A stretch of 64,000 bases of DNA from Blastobasis lacticolella (Eukaryota; Arthropoda; Insecta; Lepidoptera; Blastobasidae): NCBI GenBank assembly GCA_905147135.1, contig LR990061.1, positions 8,036,026 through 8,100,025 on the forward strand, read 5' to 3'. Below, piece by piece: positions 11,440-24,363 of the stretch. Position numbers and translations under genes: made by a program. Within the stretch, counting starts at the first letter, position 1. Each line of letters begins with the position of its first letter. Under the pieces are notes generated by a model. That model searched no databases and had not been told where the DNA came from. It saw only the letters and a list, made by a program, of their open reading frames with translations.

Positions 11440-12900
11440 TTTCAGTTCTGATCCAACACCAAGTTCAGACAAAGCCCTAGTCCAGGTCCAGGTCCTGATC
11501 TAGGTTCAAGTCAGATCCTGGTTCGAGTCCTGGATCCGGACCAGTTCGTGGTTCAGGTCCAGGTCCAGGTCCTGTCCCAGACCAGGACCTGGTCCAGCTA
11601 ATGTTTATAGTCTATGTGCTGGCACTGGTCTAGGTCCTGGTTCTGGTTCATGCTCAAATTGTGATCAAGGTCCTTGTTCGGACCCAAAACCAAGACCAGG
11701 TCCAGCTCTCGGTTCTAGTTCATGGCCAATCTTATATCCAGGTTCAGGTGTACCCAACGGTGGATTTACATTAGGGGCAGTCGGGGCTAGTGCCCAGGGC
11801 GGCAAATTTTCTAGGGCGGCAAAATTTGGAAAGTGAAAAAAATTTTTTTTATTTTCATAAAAATTTCTCAATAGAAATTTTTTATTATTTTAATTAATCA
11901 TATATTATTTAATAGATTATTCAAGAAATTTGACTCGTACAATATTTGTCAAATCGAAGTTTTGTAAATTATAATTTTGGCACCTTAAGTGAAGATTTGA
12001 AATGGTAATATTAGATTTTTTAATTTGCTGGAATGATAAAATTTAAATTTGGTTTTTTTTTGGGAAAATTAAGAACGTTATTGACTTATTCTTGCATTTA
12101 AAATAAAAAAAAATTTTAATAATCAATGAATTTCTTAAAAATTTAATAATTCGTCGATTATACTTATTAACGTGAATTTAAAGAAAATCTTATACTTTTG
12201 AATCTATTTAACTTTTAACTGTGCATACTGCCACCTGCAGTCTGTTCTTCAGATATATCTAGTTTCTATCGGTATAGTCCATGGACTTACTATCCACTCA
12301 ACACTCAATAGCTTAGCTATTCTATGCATCGAATCAGACGTACTTCAACGTTTAGATTGTGAAGATATAATCGACCAATTCGCAATTCAAAAAGTAAGGC
12401 GTATTTGCCTGTGATAAAATTATTATAATATAATTATAAGTCAAGCTGAGTGCAAAATGTTTAGCTCTACGAACATAACAAATATTTTTTTATGTCATAT
12501 CAAAGTATATAATATATAATAAGTTATTTGCAATACATTAGATATTTTAATTTTTTATAAATAAGATATCAAAACTACATAACTTTTAGTGATATTTCAA
12601 TGATGGGGCGGCATTTTTTTCAGTGCCCAAGGGCGGCAAAATCTTAAATCCGGCCCTGGGTGTACCTCCTGGTCGTGGCATTGGTTCAGGTGCCCGTTCC
12701 AGTTTTGGTCATTGTCCTGAACCATAACATTGACATGGGCCTGGAAATGGACCTAAACCAAGGCACGATCTGAATTTTTTCTTCGACCTGAACCTGGATC
12801 TGGATTTGAACCTGATCCTACATCTGTACTTTGTCTTCGACCATAACTAGGACCTAGACAAGGGCCAGGACCAAGACTTAGACCAAGAAAATCAGATATA
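11440..12900. repeat. Imperfect hexamer (GGTCCA-like) array, interrupted by a transposon
   Basis: From 11440 to 11754 and again from 12659 to about 12900 the sequence is built of degenerate six-base units such as CAGGTC, CTGGTC and AGGACC. The two halves are parts of one array split by the element at 11755-12658. I see no evidence that it is translated; stops occur in the frames. Confidence 0.75.
11755..12658. mobile_element. Non-autonomous hAT-like element, 904 bp
   Basis: An exact 8-bp duplication GGTGTACC flanks the element (11747-11754 and 12659-12666). The terminal repeats are imperfect: CAACGGTGGATTTA on the left and, on the opposite strand, CAGGGCCGGATTTA on the right. An 8-bp duplication and a CAGGG-type terminus are hAT hallmarks. 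Subterminal 'gggcggcaaaat' motifs occur in both ends. The AT-rich interior has no transposase frame, so it must have been moved in trans. Confidence 0.8.
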
Positions 12901-12956
12901 ATTTCTTTTGACATTCTGTTAATTGGTCGATTTTCGCTAATTAAAATAACAAGACG

Positions 12957-13582
12957 ATCATCATCGTCATCGTCCTAGCGCTTATCCCGGCCTCCCGGTC
13001 CGCTTTCCTACAAGTTCTTCTCCACTTCGCCCGGTCTTCGGCATCCTCGCGTCGTAAGCCATTGCCCCTTGTATCCGACTAAGCGATGTCAATCCATCGC
13101 TTCTTGGGTCGCCTCTTTCCTGATACCGGCAGGTTCAGGCACCTATTTCCCACGTATCCCTGAGGCTTACGCAACACGTGACCAAACCAGCGCAGGCGAG
13201 CCTCCTCGATCTTGTCCGCGATATCCCTCACGCCAAGACTGCCACGGATGTATTAATTACGTACTCGATCGAGCCGTGTAACTCCGCACATCCAGCGCAG
13301 CATTTTCATTTCGTTGGCGTGAAGTTCGCGAACGTGTTTCGTCAGCGCTGTCCATGTCTCGCAGCCATAGAGCATCACAGGTCTAATTATACTCCTGTAT
13401 ATAAGCCCTTTGAGCTTGACATGGATTTTAGGGTCACAGATGACTGCCGTGAGTTCCCGCCATTTGGCCCAAGCAGCTGGGATTCGGGATATCGGGGCCG
13501 ATATCGCCAGACTCGTGCATCACGGATCCGAGGTACTTACTTGGATTTATGTGTTCTATTAACAGTTTCGTTTCCTATATGA
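12957..13582 (-). pseudogene. RTE-type LINE, 3' fragment
   Basis: Read on the minus strand, this encodes the C-terminal part of an RTE-clade reverse transcriptase and ends in a CATCAT-type tail at 12957-12975. It parallels 46240-47380 of the larger RTE copy: the 'KYLGS' region near 13540, 'LRWFGHVLR' further along, and the terminal 'DRAKWRR' region. Frameshifts are present and the 5' end stops near 13582, a typical dead-on-arrival copy. Confidence 0.8.
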
Positions 13583-15572
13583 CGATTTCGACAAGTGTGT
13601 ATTTTTATTTGGTCAGTCAGCATATTCCGTAGAATTCGTCCGAGTCGAAATCGTTGTTGTGAAAGGTTTCTTAGTGTGAAATCCAAACAAGGAATAAGAG
13701 TTATAGTTGCTAAAAATCATTTAATTATCTAAATGTCAATTTGAATGTTCGACTATTTTATTTGAATACCGATTTTCGATTGTCTTTTGTTATTCGTTAT
13801 TCATGGCACTTCACTAAAGGGGCGGGGCCTGTCTATGAAGTACGACATTATCCGTAGAACATTTTATCGAAAAATAACACGAAACTTTATAGGCGTGCGC
13901 CAAGGACCAATAATTAGTGAGTTGTCAAAATTATCATCCTATTTCAGACAAAGCATATATTAGGAGTGTACCTACTATAAATTAAAAATTAAAATATAGT
14001 AGGCGAAACTACTATATTTTATTAGCACAACATTACCACTTACCGCAAAACGCAACGCGTCCATAAGGTCCCTAAAAGAAAAAAAAATCCTGATGCAAAT
14101 CGAATACTTCAGAACGATCTTGAGTCTTGACATTTGTATGACGTGACGTCAAACTCAAGTCAAATAAAACAAACAGCTATGAAGCCCAATGTAGCAGAAA
14201 ATATACATTTAAGAAATAATATAGGTACGTAGATTTTATTTAAAAAACCTACTATATATTTTTTCATTTATTCCCTACCTACTATATTTTATGGCTTCTT
14301 AACCCGAAAATACTATATTTGGTCTAAAAAAAGTTGGCAACCCTAACTGCAACATACAAAAAAACCCCGAAAGTAAACCCTACGACATAAAACATGTTGG
14401 CAGCCTACAAATTAAATATACTACGAAATGTTGGTAACGTTATGATCGGTAATACAACCGACGGAAATGTGGTACCATCTAATTTTTATTGAATATACTT
14501 ATATAAAGGAAATAAGTTTAATAAAAGAAATACATACTATTCTTATTAATTATTATACTATTCTGAGTGGTTTTAATATATTCAACATTTTGTAAACTAG
14601 ATATATTTCAGTATAATTTATTTATTTATTTACCATAAATTTATAGCGTTACAGTACTTACAAATTACTAATACACTGCAAATATCAATAAATATACGAA
14701 TACAAAATATATTATTATTATTATATATCATCATTAAATTAAAACAAAATTAAATACATAATCAAATTAAAGAATTAAGATACACTCACTCATCCATCAA
14801 CTCACTAAACCTCAGACATGCATTTCGCGCTTCCATACATCGACTCACAAATATGTTACACTCTGGTGCTGATGCCTGATAATGATGAAATCCTAAGCTT
14901 ATAAGTTATATTAACAGCTGAAGTTAGGAGACACAATATTTTTCTAAAAAGTAGTTTCTCGATAGCGCGCCACGCGTCACTAGCAGGATTCTTTGAACTG
15001 AAAGTTAATAACTTTGTCCGTTTTCAATTTGTAAACTTGTACAACGACATATTTGGTAATAATAATAATAAATTTTAAGAGAGGAATCCATTCTAAACTC
15101 TGATGTAAACTAACTAGAGTTCATAATGGGCTACAATATAAATCAAACCGACCGTTTGTATGGAACAAAGAAGAAATGTGACTAGAGATCTACAAACTCT
15201 ATTTTGTTCAGTATCAAAAAAGCTTTAGTAGTTTACATGAATCGACATATAGATCATCAGAAAATGATCTTTATTTGGAATTGAGACACTAATTAAATTC
15301 ATAGCTCAGATATTTATATCGTAAATATTCACGCGAACTCTATAATTGGTCGTCAAAAAAAAATGACACCGTTCAATTGGTCAGAAATAATTCGAGCTAC
15401 GCCCCAGTCTAGCCCGCCAGCACTCGCGCCTCAAGAAATTACATCAGCACTCGCGTGTAGAGCATTTTGCTCACGTTTATGAATGTAAATAAATGTAAGT
15501 TTTACCAAAAAATATTATTAAAACAATATTTTATTAAATAAAATACACATTATTTATTCTACAAAATATATA
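13583..15572. other. AT-rich stretch without recognisable gene
   Basis: No coding pattern is visible on either strand. A TTTATTTATTTATTT stretch near 14620 may be the tail of an old minus-strand retroposon. The 'tactatatttt' motif repeats several times between 13980 and 14330, suggesting a small decayed element there. Confidence 0.45.
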
Positions 15573-16100
15573 TGTCGGAGAAAGGACTATAGAAGACTCG
15601 CCCATGAGCGAGTAATGGCCATCAGAACGTATTTATCGGGATTTCGTTGCAATAAAGGGGTATCTATAGTGTTTCAAGAATGTATTGTCAAATTAAAGCC
15701 ACATTTACGAGTTTACAATTGTAGCCGATACCCGCGGGTTATTTGCAAAACCCTCCACCACCCATGGCCAATCTCATCAGGCCGATTCGCGGGAGATGCG
15801 CCAGGGCTCTTACTAGTTGCCACATACGCACAGCTTGACTCCCTACACATTGTTAACAGTACATCCTGCACTCACGTTTCTATTTTCTGGAGCTTTCACG
15901 CATCTCTTTAACGCATCAGGATTTACGCTTCTTCGCTCTTGAATGGTTTCTAGTTCTTGGTCCCAGTATCCTTGCGGCTGCCGTCGCCGCCATGCTGCTT
16001 GTGACGTTGTCATAATAGTTGCAAGCCACCCGTCAGGTGGCGCACCAATCGACATCCAGGCCAAAGAGATGGACTAAGAGACTCATGATCATCTCCGACA
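15573..16100. repeat. 528-bp LTR-like repeat, left copy
   Basis: The ends are TGTCGGAGA and TCTCCGACA, a 9-bp terminal inversion. AATAAA occurs on the + strand near 15650. Open frames on both strands (15615-15911 + and 15843-16064 -) have no recognised domain and are the same in the other copy, as expected from identity. Left flank is TATA. Confidence 0.75.
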
Positions 16101-17348
16101 CGGCTATCCTGCTATACACACGTCCTCGTGTGTTATCTGTAACACAAAAACAACACAGCACAATACCATATTCGCTCGGTCACTCCTGACCCCACGGTGA
16201 TCAGACACTCAAAACTACTACTCACTCAAACAAAACTCAAAACCACCTTTCATTGTCACTCGTCTTACTTTTGTAACCGGTAGGTGCTCTACACTCTAAC
16301 GTTTCAATACGAAACTGCCAAGGTCGTAATAGTAACAACACTTTACTAAATATCTGTCAGCTCGTAGTCTATTCTTCGACCAAATCCCAGTTGCATAAAA
16401 TCAGAAGTAACACGGTATATCGGGTCTCTACATGTGAGAACACAGTCCGTCGGCTGTATGTAACTTTGCACTAACTGACATTTGACTAACTGTTTGGTAA
16501 TACAACTAAATTTGTAATAATTTGTGAGGAAACAGCATAAATTCACCTACCCTTTTCACTATGCAAAAACGTCTGATTAGAATTATAGCCAATATTGAAA
16601 CTACTGACAGCTGTAAATCTTATTTTATACACACAAAATCTTCAGTTTACCCTGTATTTACATATTGGAGGCTCGTAAATTTGTATGAAAATATCTTAAA
16701 TTTGTTTTCTCTACCATTGTACCATCTCCACTAATGTGTTATTACACTACCTTTTGAATTCATGACAATAATCAGCCCTGTAATTATCCACCACTCATCC
16801 CTGCGACTACATGTTAGTCAACCATATGGATTCCTATCGAATTTGCATGACTATAGAAAAGTTAATTCTAGCATTCTCTAACAAAACAATTCAACTGTCT
16901 GCATAATTTCAGTATCAAATCATCGCATATCATATGGGAACCTTCTGCATTATTACACAAATAATTAGCTCTACTACCCAATACTAATAAAACATGTAAG
17001 TCATCAATTTAATACTAAAGACTCCAGAACATCAGACACCAAAAGGTATTGTTTTCTGTTTTATTTTCGATCCCCCACAGAATAATCCACCCAGACTAGC
17101 AGACGCCACACAGGCCAGTAGATGCCACACAGGCTAGTAGATGCCACACAGGCCAGCAGATGCCACTCAGGCTGAAACAACCTACTTTATTACTCACTAA
17201 GTACGAACTGAATACCTAATATGTTACAACGGTCTGACCCTAGATCCTTTTTTTACTGCTTATCGTACGTTTAGAATTCGATAGAAGGTAGCCAGCAGGT
17301 AGTAGCATGCAGGCGCTACGTATTTGACGCAGTTACTTAACATCGTAC
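16101..17348. other. Interior sequence between the LTR-like repeat and the CACTA element
   Basis: No gene is recognised. It starts with an 'acacacgtcctcgtgtgt' hairpin at about 16115-16132. A 19-bp tandem repeat, about four units of an 'agatgccacacaggccagt' type, occupies 17101-17176. Confidence 0.6.
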
Positions 17349-18240
17349 CCCAAGTAACACAGGAAGCATTTTAATAAATGAATTACAAGCTTATATAGAA
17401 CTTAAGGTCCGTATAAACTAATATAAAAGTTCACCGAGAATCTTGATGCTTTATATTGAAATTTAGAAAACATTATTATGCTTTACACTGTAAAACGGTT
17501 GGATAGCGGCATATAAAAAAACTTTTGTAAAGCTTTTAGTTTTAGTGCAGCAAATCACAATGCAGCTGTACAGTTTTTAGCTGTTTTTAGTGCATTTGGA
17601 TCTACAATAGCATTTTTAGGTCGCAAACAAATGCTTAACGCTGTCTAACAGCATAAACATTTACCATTATAATGTTACGTAAATCGGCTATGCAGCTTTC
17701 AGCTGTTTTAGTGCATTTACACCTACAATAGCATTTTAAAGTAAGTAGTAACATATTGCGTAATTCTATCCTATAGCATAAACTTGTGTCATTCTAATGC
17801 AAAGTTAATCCGTTATAGACCTTTGAGCTGTTTTTAAGGCTCTTTGCTGTGTAAAAGCACTTTTGAGTGGAAAGTCATAGCCTAATATTGTTGAAAAGCC
17901 TACACGTGAACCAATGTAATGCTTGCATTTTTAAAGGTCCACTGAGTTCTGTTGTACAGCTAACAGCACTTTAATCAATTACACGTGAGTCATTGTAATG
18001 CGTAAAGCTCTATATACATTCATTTTACTGCTTATTCGTAAAATTATTTTGTCAGCCATATTGTAGAAAACTGGAAAGGCACATTATATATTACTAATTA
18101 AACTGTGTTTGTTACCTAACCGTGTATATAGGTACTCGTAATACTATTTTGCTAACCAAATTAAGTTGTGATTTCATTATAAGTACGTGTAATATAACGT
18201 ATTTATAGGTAAAAAAAACTGCAGCATTTTGTTTAGCAAA

Positions 18241-21224
18241 ATGTTGAAAAAATCGTTTAAAGTAAGACGCAGAACCGGTGGAATCAGGCGAAAAATAGCC
18301 AAAGAACATGCAAGAATTATGATGTCTTTAAATCCACTCGAGGCACAACAAAATGATTCGTGCGAAGTGAGTTGTAATGATCATAAAGAAGGAGGTTCCG
18401 TAGGTCACAAAAATCAAGTCAATATTGAAAATAAACACGAATCAGAATTGTCGTGTTTTGAAAATTCTTTTATTGCAAATAATGAGAGTGTTCACCAAAG
18501 TCGTGTTTTTTCCTGCCCGCTTGATGCTGAAAATAAAAGAACTGAGAGCTCCGAAGAAAGTGACGAGGACAGTGATATTGAGAAATATGTAAAATGGTCT
18601 GCGTTTCGTGAAAAAATTAGAAGATGGGCTATTGAAAGGAATATAAATCAAATAGCGCTAAAAGATCTTGCAAAAATTATGAATGGATTAATTCCGAATA
18701 TATTACCTATGGATCCAAGGACCATTCTAAAAACACCGAGACTTGTCAATATAAAAAAAATTGAAGGGGGTGAATATTGGCATAACGGAATTACTAATAA
18801 TTTAACTTTGCTATTGCAAAATTGGATAGATGTTCCAGAAAATATATCTTTAAATTTCAATTTTGACGGTTTACCAATTTTCAAAAGTTCAAAGAAAGAA
18901 TTTTGGCCAATACTCTGTAACATTTCTGAAAATCCTAATATTAAACCTTTAGTGATTGGAATTTATTATGGAATTGGTAAACCTAAAAATTTAACAGCTT
19001 ATTTGGAAGATTTTGTCACCGATGTTAGTCATTTATTAGAAGAAGGAATTACACTATTGCAAAATTCTCAGAAGAAAGTTACAGTAAATATCAGATGTTT
19101 TATTTGTGACTCACCTGCTAGAGCTTTCATGAAAGGTAATCATGTCCTTAGTCCGTGTGTAGTTGAATTCATTTCTGATGGTCCAAATCAAAACGGCGCT
19201 AATGTTGCACTGATTCACTTCTGTACCTATTCAATCAACGGAAATAAAGGCATAAGGGCCTTATCTATCACACTGGCAATTTCAAAGCGATTTGAAAGCG
19301 AGGCGATTGCGCTGTGCACACCCCGCGATGACGTTACTTTAACGCGGCGACCACGCGGCGTGGTCGTCATTTTGTTGGAGCGGAAGCATCATCAAATAAT
19401 GGCGTCGTCTGGATATAACTTTAAAATCGAGTTATTTGCTTTCTCCTAGTCTCCTCCCTAATCATCGTTATATCTGCTTTCACTTTCGTTTCCTGTGGCC
19501 CTAGCACAAGTGTGTCCGCGACGAAGCTCGCGCCGCGAGCGAGCGTTTGTCTCTTTCTCTAAATACTAAGACGAAAGAGATAGCAATACCTTTGTCGCGC
19601 TTTTTCTCGCTTATCGCGCGCGATAGCAACTTGTGCTAGGCCTACTGCGTCTTCAAAGTTACAACAGGTAGGTCTTCCTCGTCAGAATCCATTTTGCTAC
19701 TGAGTGTCCGAAACGCGGAAGGTACGTCGCGAGCTCGCAATGAAGGTGCAGCGCCGTCGTGGCGTGCACGCTGCGCAATCGCGGCGTCATCGTCATCGCA
19801 GCGTTTGCGCTACGCAGTCGCGTTGCTTTCAAATCGCTTGCTAATCGTCCGTGTGATAAGGCCATAAGGTGCTGGCAACCATAACTGTTGATTTGGACTA
19901 TCACATTTAAAGGTTGTTTAGGTAAACAGTACTAATAGATAAGTTCGTTTCTTTATCACTCGTATTACAAGTAGATAAGTATTTCATTTTCTTTTTATTT
20001 ATTTTTGACAATAACATGTGTTTTTATATTTTAGGTGTTTGTAACTTTAACGGTAAGCACGGTTGCATGAAATGTGTTACTGTTGGTGAATATTCTCACA
20101 ATTCACACACAGTTACTTTTCCTGATATAAATTGTTCCGAAAGAACAAATGATGGTTTCCGAAATAAACTTTATGGAGCGCACCATAAGAATGATTCTCC
20201 TTTGCTTAATCTTCCAATAGATATGGTAAAGGATTTTCCAGTTGGTGATTCATTACATTTATTTGACCTGGGAATTATGAAAAGGCTACTAGTTGGATGG
20301 CGTGATGGTAATTTCGGTAAATTTATAACGAAATGGCGTGCTAAAGATATTGAAGAAGTAACAAATTTCTTGAACAAGTGCAAGCTACCATCTGAAATTC
20401 ATCGAGCAGTGCGAGGTCTGGAGTTTCTGGCATTTTGGAAAGGAACTGAATATAGAACTTTCTTGTTCTATCTTAGTATTGTTATACTGCCAGATGTGCA
20501 CACAAGCGCCGTCTTTTCACATTTTCTGAAGTTGTACTGTGGAATTACAATTTGTTCGGCTGAATGCCACCTGCATTTGCTACCATTGGCTAAAGAACTT
20601 TTTAAAGATTTTGTGAAAAACTACAAAAACTTTTATGGAGCGGACTACGTTACTAGTAACGTGCACAATTTAATCCACGTAACTGCTGAGGTTGAACGAT
20701 TTGGGCCTTTACACTCTTTCAGTGCTTATCCTTTTGAGAATGAGTTATATCGTATCAAACGATTACTAAGAGATGGACAGAATCCACTATCGCAAATAGC
20801 AAACAGAATAGCTGAATCCACGCCAGAGTTTAACGTTAAAAATCCTGAGTTATGTGATAAGCCCGACTATCCGTTCCTAACGGCAAGTAGGAATAATTGT
20901 AGAGTACTTCATTTACAACAATTTAAAGTGTCCTCAAAAATAAAAGACAGATATGTTTTGACAACAGTCAACGACATAGTTGAAATCAATAATATAGTTG
21001 AAGAACTCAATAGAATTCGTATTAACGGCTTAAAAATGGGTAACAAAGAAGATGTGTTTAAGTATCCCATAAAATCTTCACATTTAGACATTTACAAAGT
21101 ACAAAACGATGCTAGTAGCAATTGTGATATTGTCCTTGATCCTAGTGATATTCAATGTAAATTAGTATGTTTGCATCATCATGAATACCTTTATTTCATA
21201 CCACTATTGCACACATACCAATAA
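18241..21224 (+). CDS. CACTA/EnSpm-like transposase (tnp2/DUF4218-type), two exons
   Basis: Exons 18241-19135 and 20035-21224 join through AAAG|GTAATC and a TTTTATATTTTAG acceptor, restoring 'ARAFMKGVCNFNGKHGC' and giving 694 residues. Without splicing the frame runs into the intron and stops at 19449. Features: a basic N-terminus (KKSFKVRRRTGG), an acidic Ser/Glu stretch near residue 105, 'SPARAFMKG' followed by a Cys pair (GCMKC), 'SLHLFDLGIMKRLL', 'FWKGTEYRTFL', and 'NVHNLIHVTAEVERFGPL' with 'YPFENELYRIKRLL'. These blocks are typical of animal transposases of the tnp2/DUF4218 group, which cut and paste their own element in the nucleus. The frame has no stop other than at the intron, so the gene may be active. 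I chose the ATG at 18241 because nothing upstream is in frame with another ATG. Confidence 0.8.
19258..19862. mobile_element. 605-bp MITE inside the transposase intron
   Basis: Exact flanking duplication CATAAGG (19251-19257 and 19863-19869) and inverted ends GCCTTATC...GATAAGGC. Inverted similarity continues inwards through 'tcaaagcgatttgaaagc' on the left and its complement near 19829-19846. It is GC-richer than its surroundings and carries no transposase. Sitting inside the intron, it does not break the transposase frame once spliced. Confidence 0.8.
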
Positions 21225-21795
21225 AAAACGTTTTTTTAAGTACTTAATTTTTTATTTATGTAGTTTAACTATTTCTTTTGCATGTTATAATTTTTTTATG
21301 AAAATTATTAACCTTCACCAATCAACATTTTAAAATAAGTTGGTTTTGACAATTATCGTCATATACTTGTTTTCTTATCATTGCTTTATTAAAAATAGAT
21401 GCATTTTACAAATCTAAATCAGACTTACTTAGCCATGTACATTGATGATTTTGGTATGTCTGACCATATTCTTGGTGCTTATGTAGATCATTTTACTACA
21501 TATTTTACTCTGGGACCAACCACGGAAACGCGAAAAAAAGTTACGAAATGTATATAACAACTTAACTGGTTTTTTTTGCGTTTCTGTGGTTGGTCTGACG
21601 GTAAAGTCGTTCAGTGCCTACATTTCACTACTCAGAGTATAATCAGATAACAAAATCACCCTGCATGTTTGGAACATTATTGTTACCTAATTTCTAAAAA
21701 AAACATACTGAAACAAACAACATTCAATATTTTAAACATTTTTCAATAACGTACTTTAAAAACAAGAAATATACTTCGTAAAACTATTAATTATA

Positions 21796-22060
21796 CAGGG
21801 TGTTACATAATATATGTATAAAGCCGTGAACTGGATGGAGTGTTAAACATAATAAAACGATAGGTACAATTATTTCTGTCGTACGTGAATTTTTTTTATA
21901 TAACATATGTATGAAGCCGTGAACCGTATAGAGTGCTAAATGTATGAAAACGATAGGTACAAAAATTCCACGTACAACAGAAATAATTGTACCTATCGTT
22001 TTATTATGTTTAACACTCTAACCAGTTCACGGCTTTATACATATATTATGTAACACCCTG
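21796..22060. mobile_element. Palindromic MITE with TA duplication
   Basis: It begins CAGGGTGTTACATAATATAT and ends with the complement, flanked by TA at 21794-21795 and 22061-22062. Near-perfect inverted arms of about 92 bp enclose a third, more diverged copy of the same 'gaagccgtgaacc...aaaacgataggtac' unit. TA duplication and a CAGGGTG terminus suggest the Tc1/mariner group. It lies between the 3' ends of the two convergent CACTA genes. The same terminal family occurs at 26806-26897 and 32025-32055. Confidence 0.8.
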
Positions 22061-22485
22061 TATATAAACATTTGTTCACATTGTTCACATTATCTCTACT
22101 GTAGATACTTACAACATCATCAATTCTCGGAGTTTTATTTTTACCATTAGTAGGAACATTACTTTTACCTAAATAAAAAAAATTATACATAACAAACAAT
22201 ATTAATTCTTTTTATCATTGATCAATAACGTAATTTAATAATAAGAAAAATACTTCCTAACCATTTCGCTCAGCACTACGACAGAACTGTCGTACCTGCC
22301 ATTGTTCTTTCATTGTTTTAAATTAATTGCGAGCGAAATGATTAAAACAATTATTATAGACTTTTTGACATCTTTACTGTGAGTCCTTACAACATCTACA
22401 GTTCTCGGACTGGAGTGCACTTGGCAATAACTATTCGTATAGTAATGACAGATTCACAATTTTACGGTTTAGAATTGGCCACAGG

Positions 22486-24349
22486 TTAACACAAAGAACC
22501 TTCAATATCATCGTAACTCGTATTATCAGTATATTTTTTCTGTTTTTCTTGTTCTTGAATGTGCACGCTTTTTCCGTCAGTTATTTCTTTGGACTTATCA
22601 ATTGGTGCATTTTCTTCAATTTGCATGTTTTCTCCTTCTGTTCCTTTGGACTCCTCGCTTGCTGCAGATTCTTGAATACGACTGCTGTCTCTTTCAGTTT
22701 CTTGTTTGTCTAAATTATTCTTATTCTTTCGACGTCTTTTCGAAGACATCCTCAAGTTTTTCATGGATTTGCGTTGCTTCGAATTTCTCGTTATAATCTT
22801 GAAAAACTTTTCATTGTCTTGTACAGTATATGTCGGATCCCAAGTCAGAATCATACCATGAAAGAATTTTAAAACGTTTTTGTAATCTTTAAGGGCAATT
22901 TTCGACTTACTATCTCCTCTACTTCCACCTGACCATGAACAGTTGCAAAGGAATTCTCTAGTGAATAAAACATCTTGTAATTTATAAGCACAAGTTTTTC
23001 CATCGCCGCTTTTCGACGCTGAGCATAAGAACGACAATTGTTTTTTAAATTTATTTTTTTCTGCTCTATCTGCCAGTAATTGGTCAAGTGATATAAGATC
23101 TTTCTGATTTTCAATAGGTTTTATTGTAAAACTTTCAGTGTCTGCAGGGTTTGCATCTCTTAACAAAGTGACGCTGGGACCCTCTTTTACCTCTGCAAGT
23201 TGTAAAGATATTTCCTCTAACTGCACAGATTGTGTGGCCAATTTTTGAACAATTTTCTGCTGGTTTTCGAGAGTGATCGCTTGATATTGGAGCATTTTGT
23301 CTATTTTTTCAGATAGCATTGTTTGGTTTTGTAAAATTAGGTCGAAATTCAAAGTTTCTGTGTTAATTATCTGAACTATGTTTTCATCATTAGTAGTGTT
23401 TTCAGAAGCTGTAACGTTACTATAATCCGTGCACTGGTTTCCTATATTTTCTTGGTCGAATCTCTGAAAATAATATAATTATTGTATTATATGTAAAAAA
23501 ATTGAAAATCTCAATTATCACTTCTATTTGAACGACATTTATCGCGTCGTCGCTTAGCAATAAGCTGTTAAAATAAATTAAATTTTATTCAGATTACAAA
23601 AACAAGTCTGTTTTACCACGTAACTAATTACTATTACAATAAAATGTATCCCATCAATAACAAAACTTGTAAAAGAAACAAGTCTCGCATTGTCTTTTCA
23701 CTTGAAAGTCACTCTCATTAAATATGATTTCAATAAATTTGTATTCTCGATCAAGTCAAGGAGCCCAATTCTAACTTACATTTTGATATCAAAATCATGT
23801 CTATTATTACGTATATGTAGGTTGCGCGTGTGTCTGACTCGTATTTGTCCGTACATGTGTTGGCGCGAGCGAGACGCACGGGGTAATTATAAGAAATTGG
23901 CATTATTCTAACATCAAAATGTTAGTTCGAATTGGCCTCCCTTATAAAACATGAAATAGGATATGTTTTTAATTTGCTTTGATTCTAAATTATATAAAAA
24001 AATAACTTACCAAGTTGTTGGCCATAACTTCGAACCTTACTTCTTGATTTTGATTTTCGGTCGTATGGGGTGCAACCATGTATGTGTCATTTACATCTGT
24101 GTCTGAATTTTCTTCCATGATTAATAATTCAGCTTCGGCAAGCTGATATGTCCGAATATTGTTTCTTTTTAAAACGCAGTCCATTAGTGTCCATTCTTTT
24201 TTATCTGGCCTTGATTGCTCGTCTTTGGTTAATCTGTACTCTATCTTTTTAGGTGGCCACCACAATTTACCATTTTTTTCCCACGATGTAGGTACGACAG
24301 CTAATTTTGTTTTCCCTCTTTCTCGCGTCTGTACTATTTTGTACGGCAT
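22486..24349 (-). CDS. DUF4806-type protein carried by the CACTA-like element, two exons
   Basis: The exons are 24349-24011 and 23463-22486, joined by a CTTG|GTAAGT donor and a TTTTCAG acceptor in phase 0; 438 residues. Another acceptor (TTTCAG) just upstream of the ATG implies a 5' non-coding exon. The N-terminus (MPYKIVQTRERGKTKLAVVP, then 'WWPPKK') is the form found on many insect DUF4806 proteins. A coiled-coil-like segment (residues about 145-190) follows. The DUF4806 region is about residues 205-290, with 'LISLDQLLADRAEKNKFKKQ', 'LQDVLFTREFL' and 'CSWSGGSRGD'. The lysine/arginine run 'SSKRRRKNKNN' may be a nuclear signal and the tail is acidic. The function of DUF4806 is not known. Its place inside the transposon ends suggests an accessory, perhaps DNA-binding, factor; that is inference. 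Confidence 0.75.
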
Positions 24350-24363
24350 TTTACGTTTGGTAA

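Noticed and set aside
15615..15911. 98-residue open frame in the 528-bp repeat, found twice
   Set aside because: It recurs only because the whole repeat is duplicated; no domain is recognised, and overlapping frames on the other strand are just as open.
18241..24349. Transposase and DUF4806 genes as host genes
   Set aside because: Both lie within matching inverted termini with subterminal repeats, and the first has transposase blocks throughout; host domestication cannot be excluded but is not supported.
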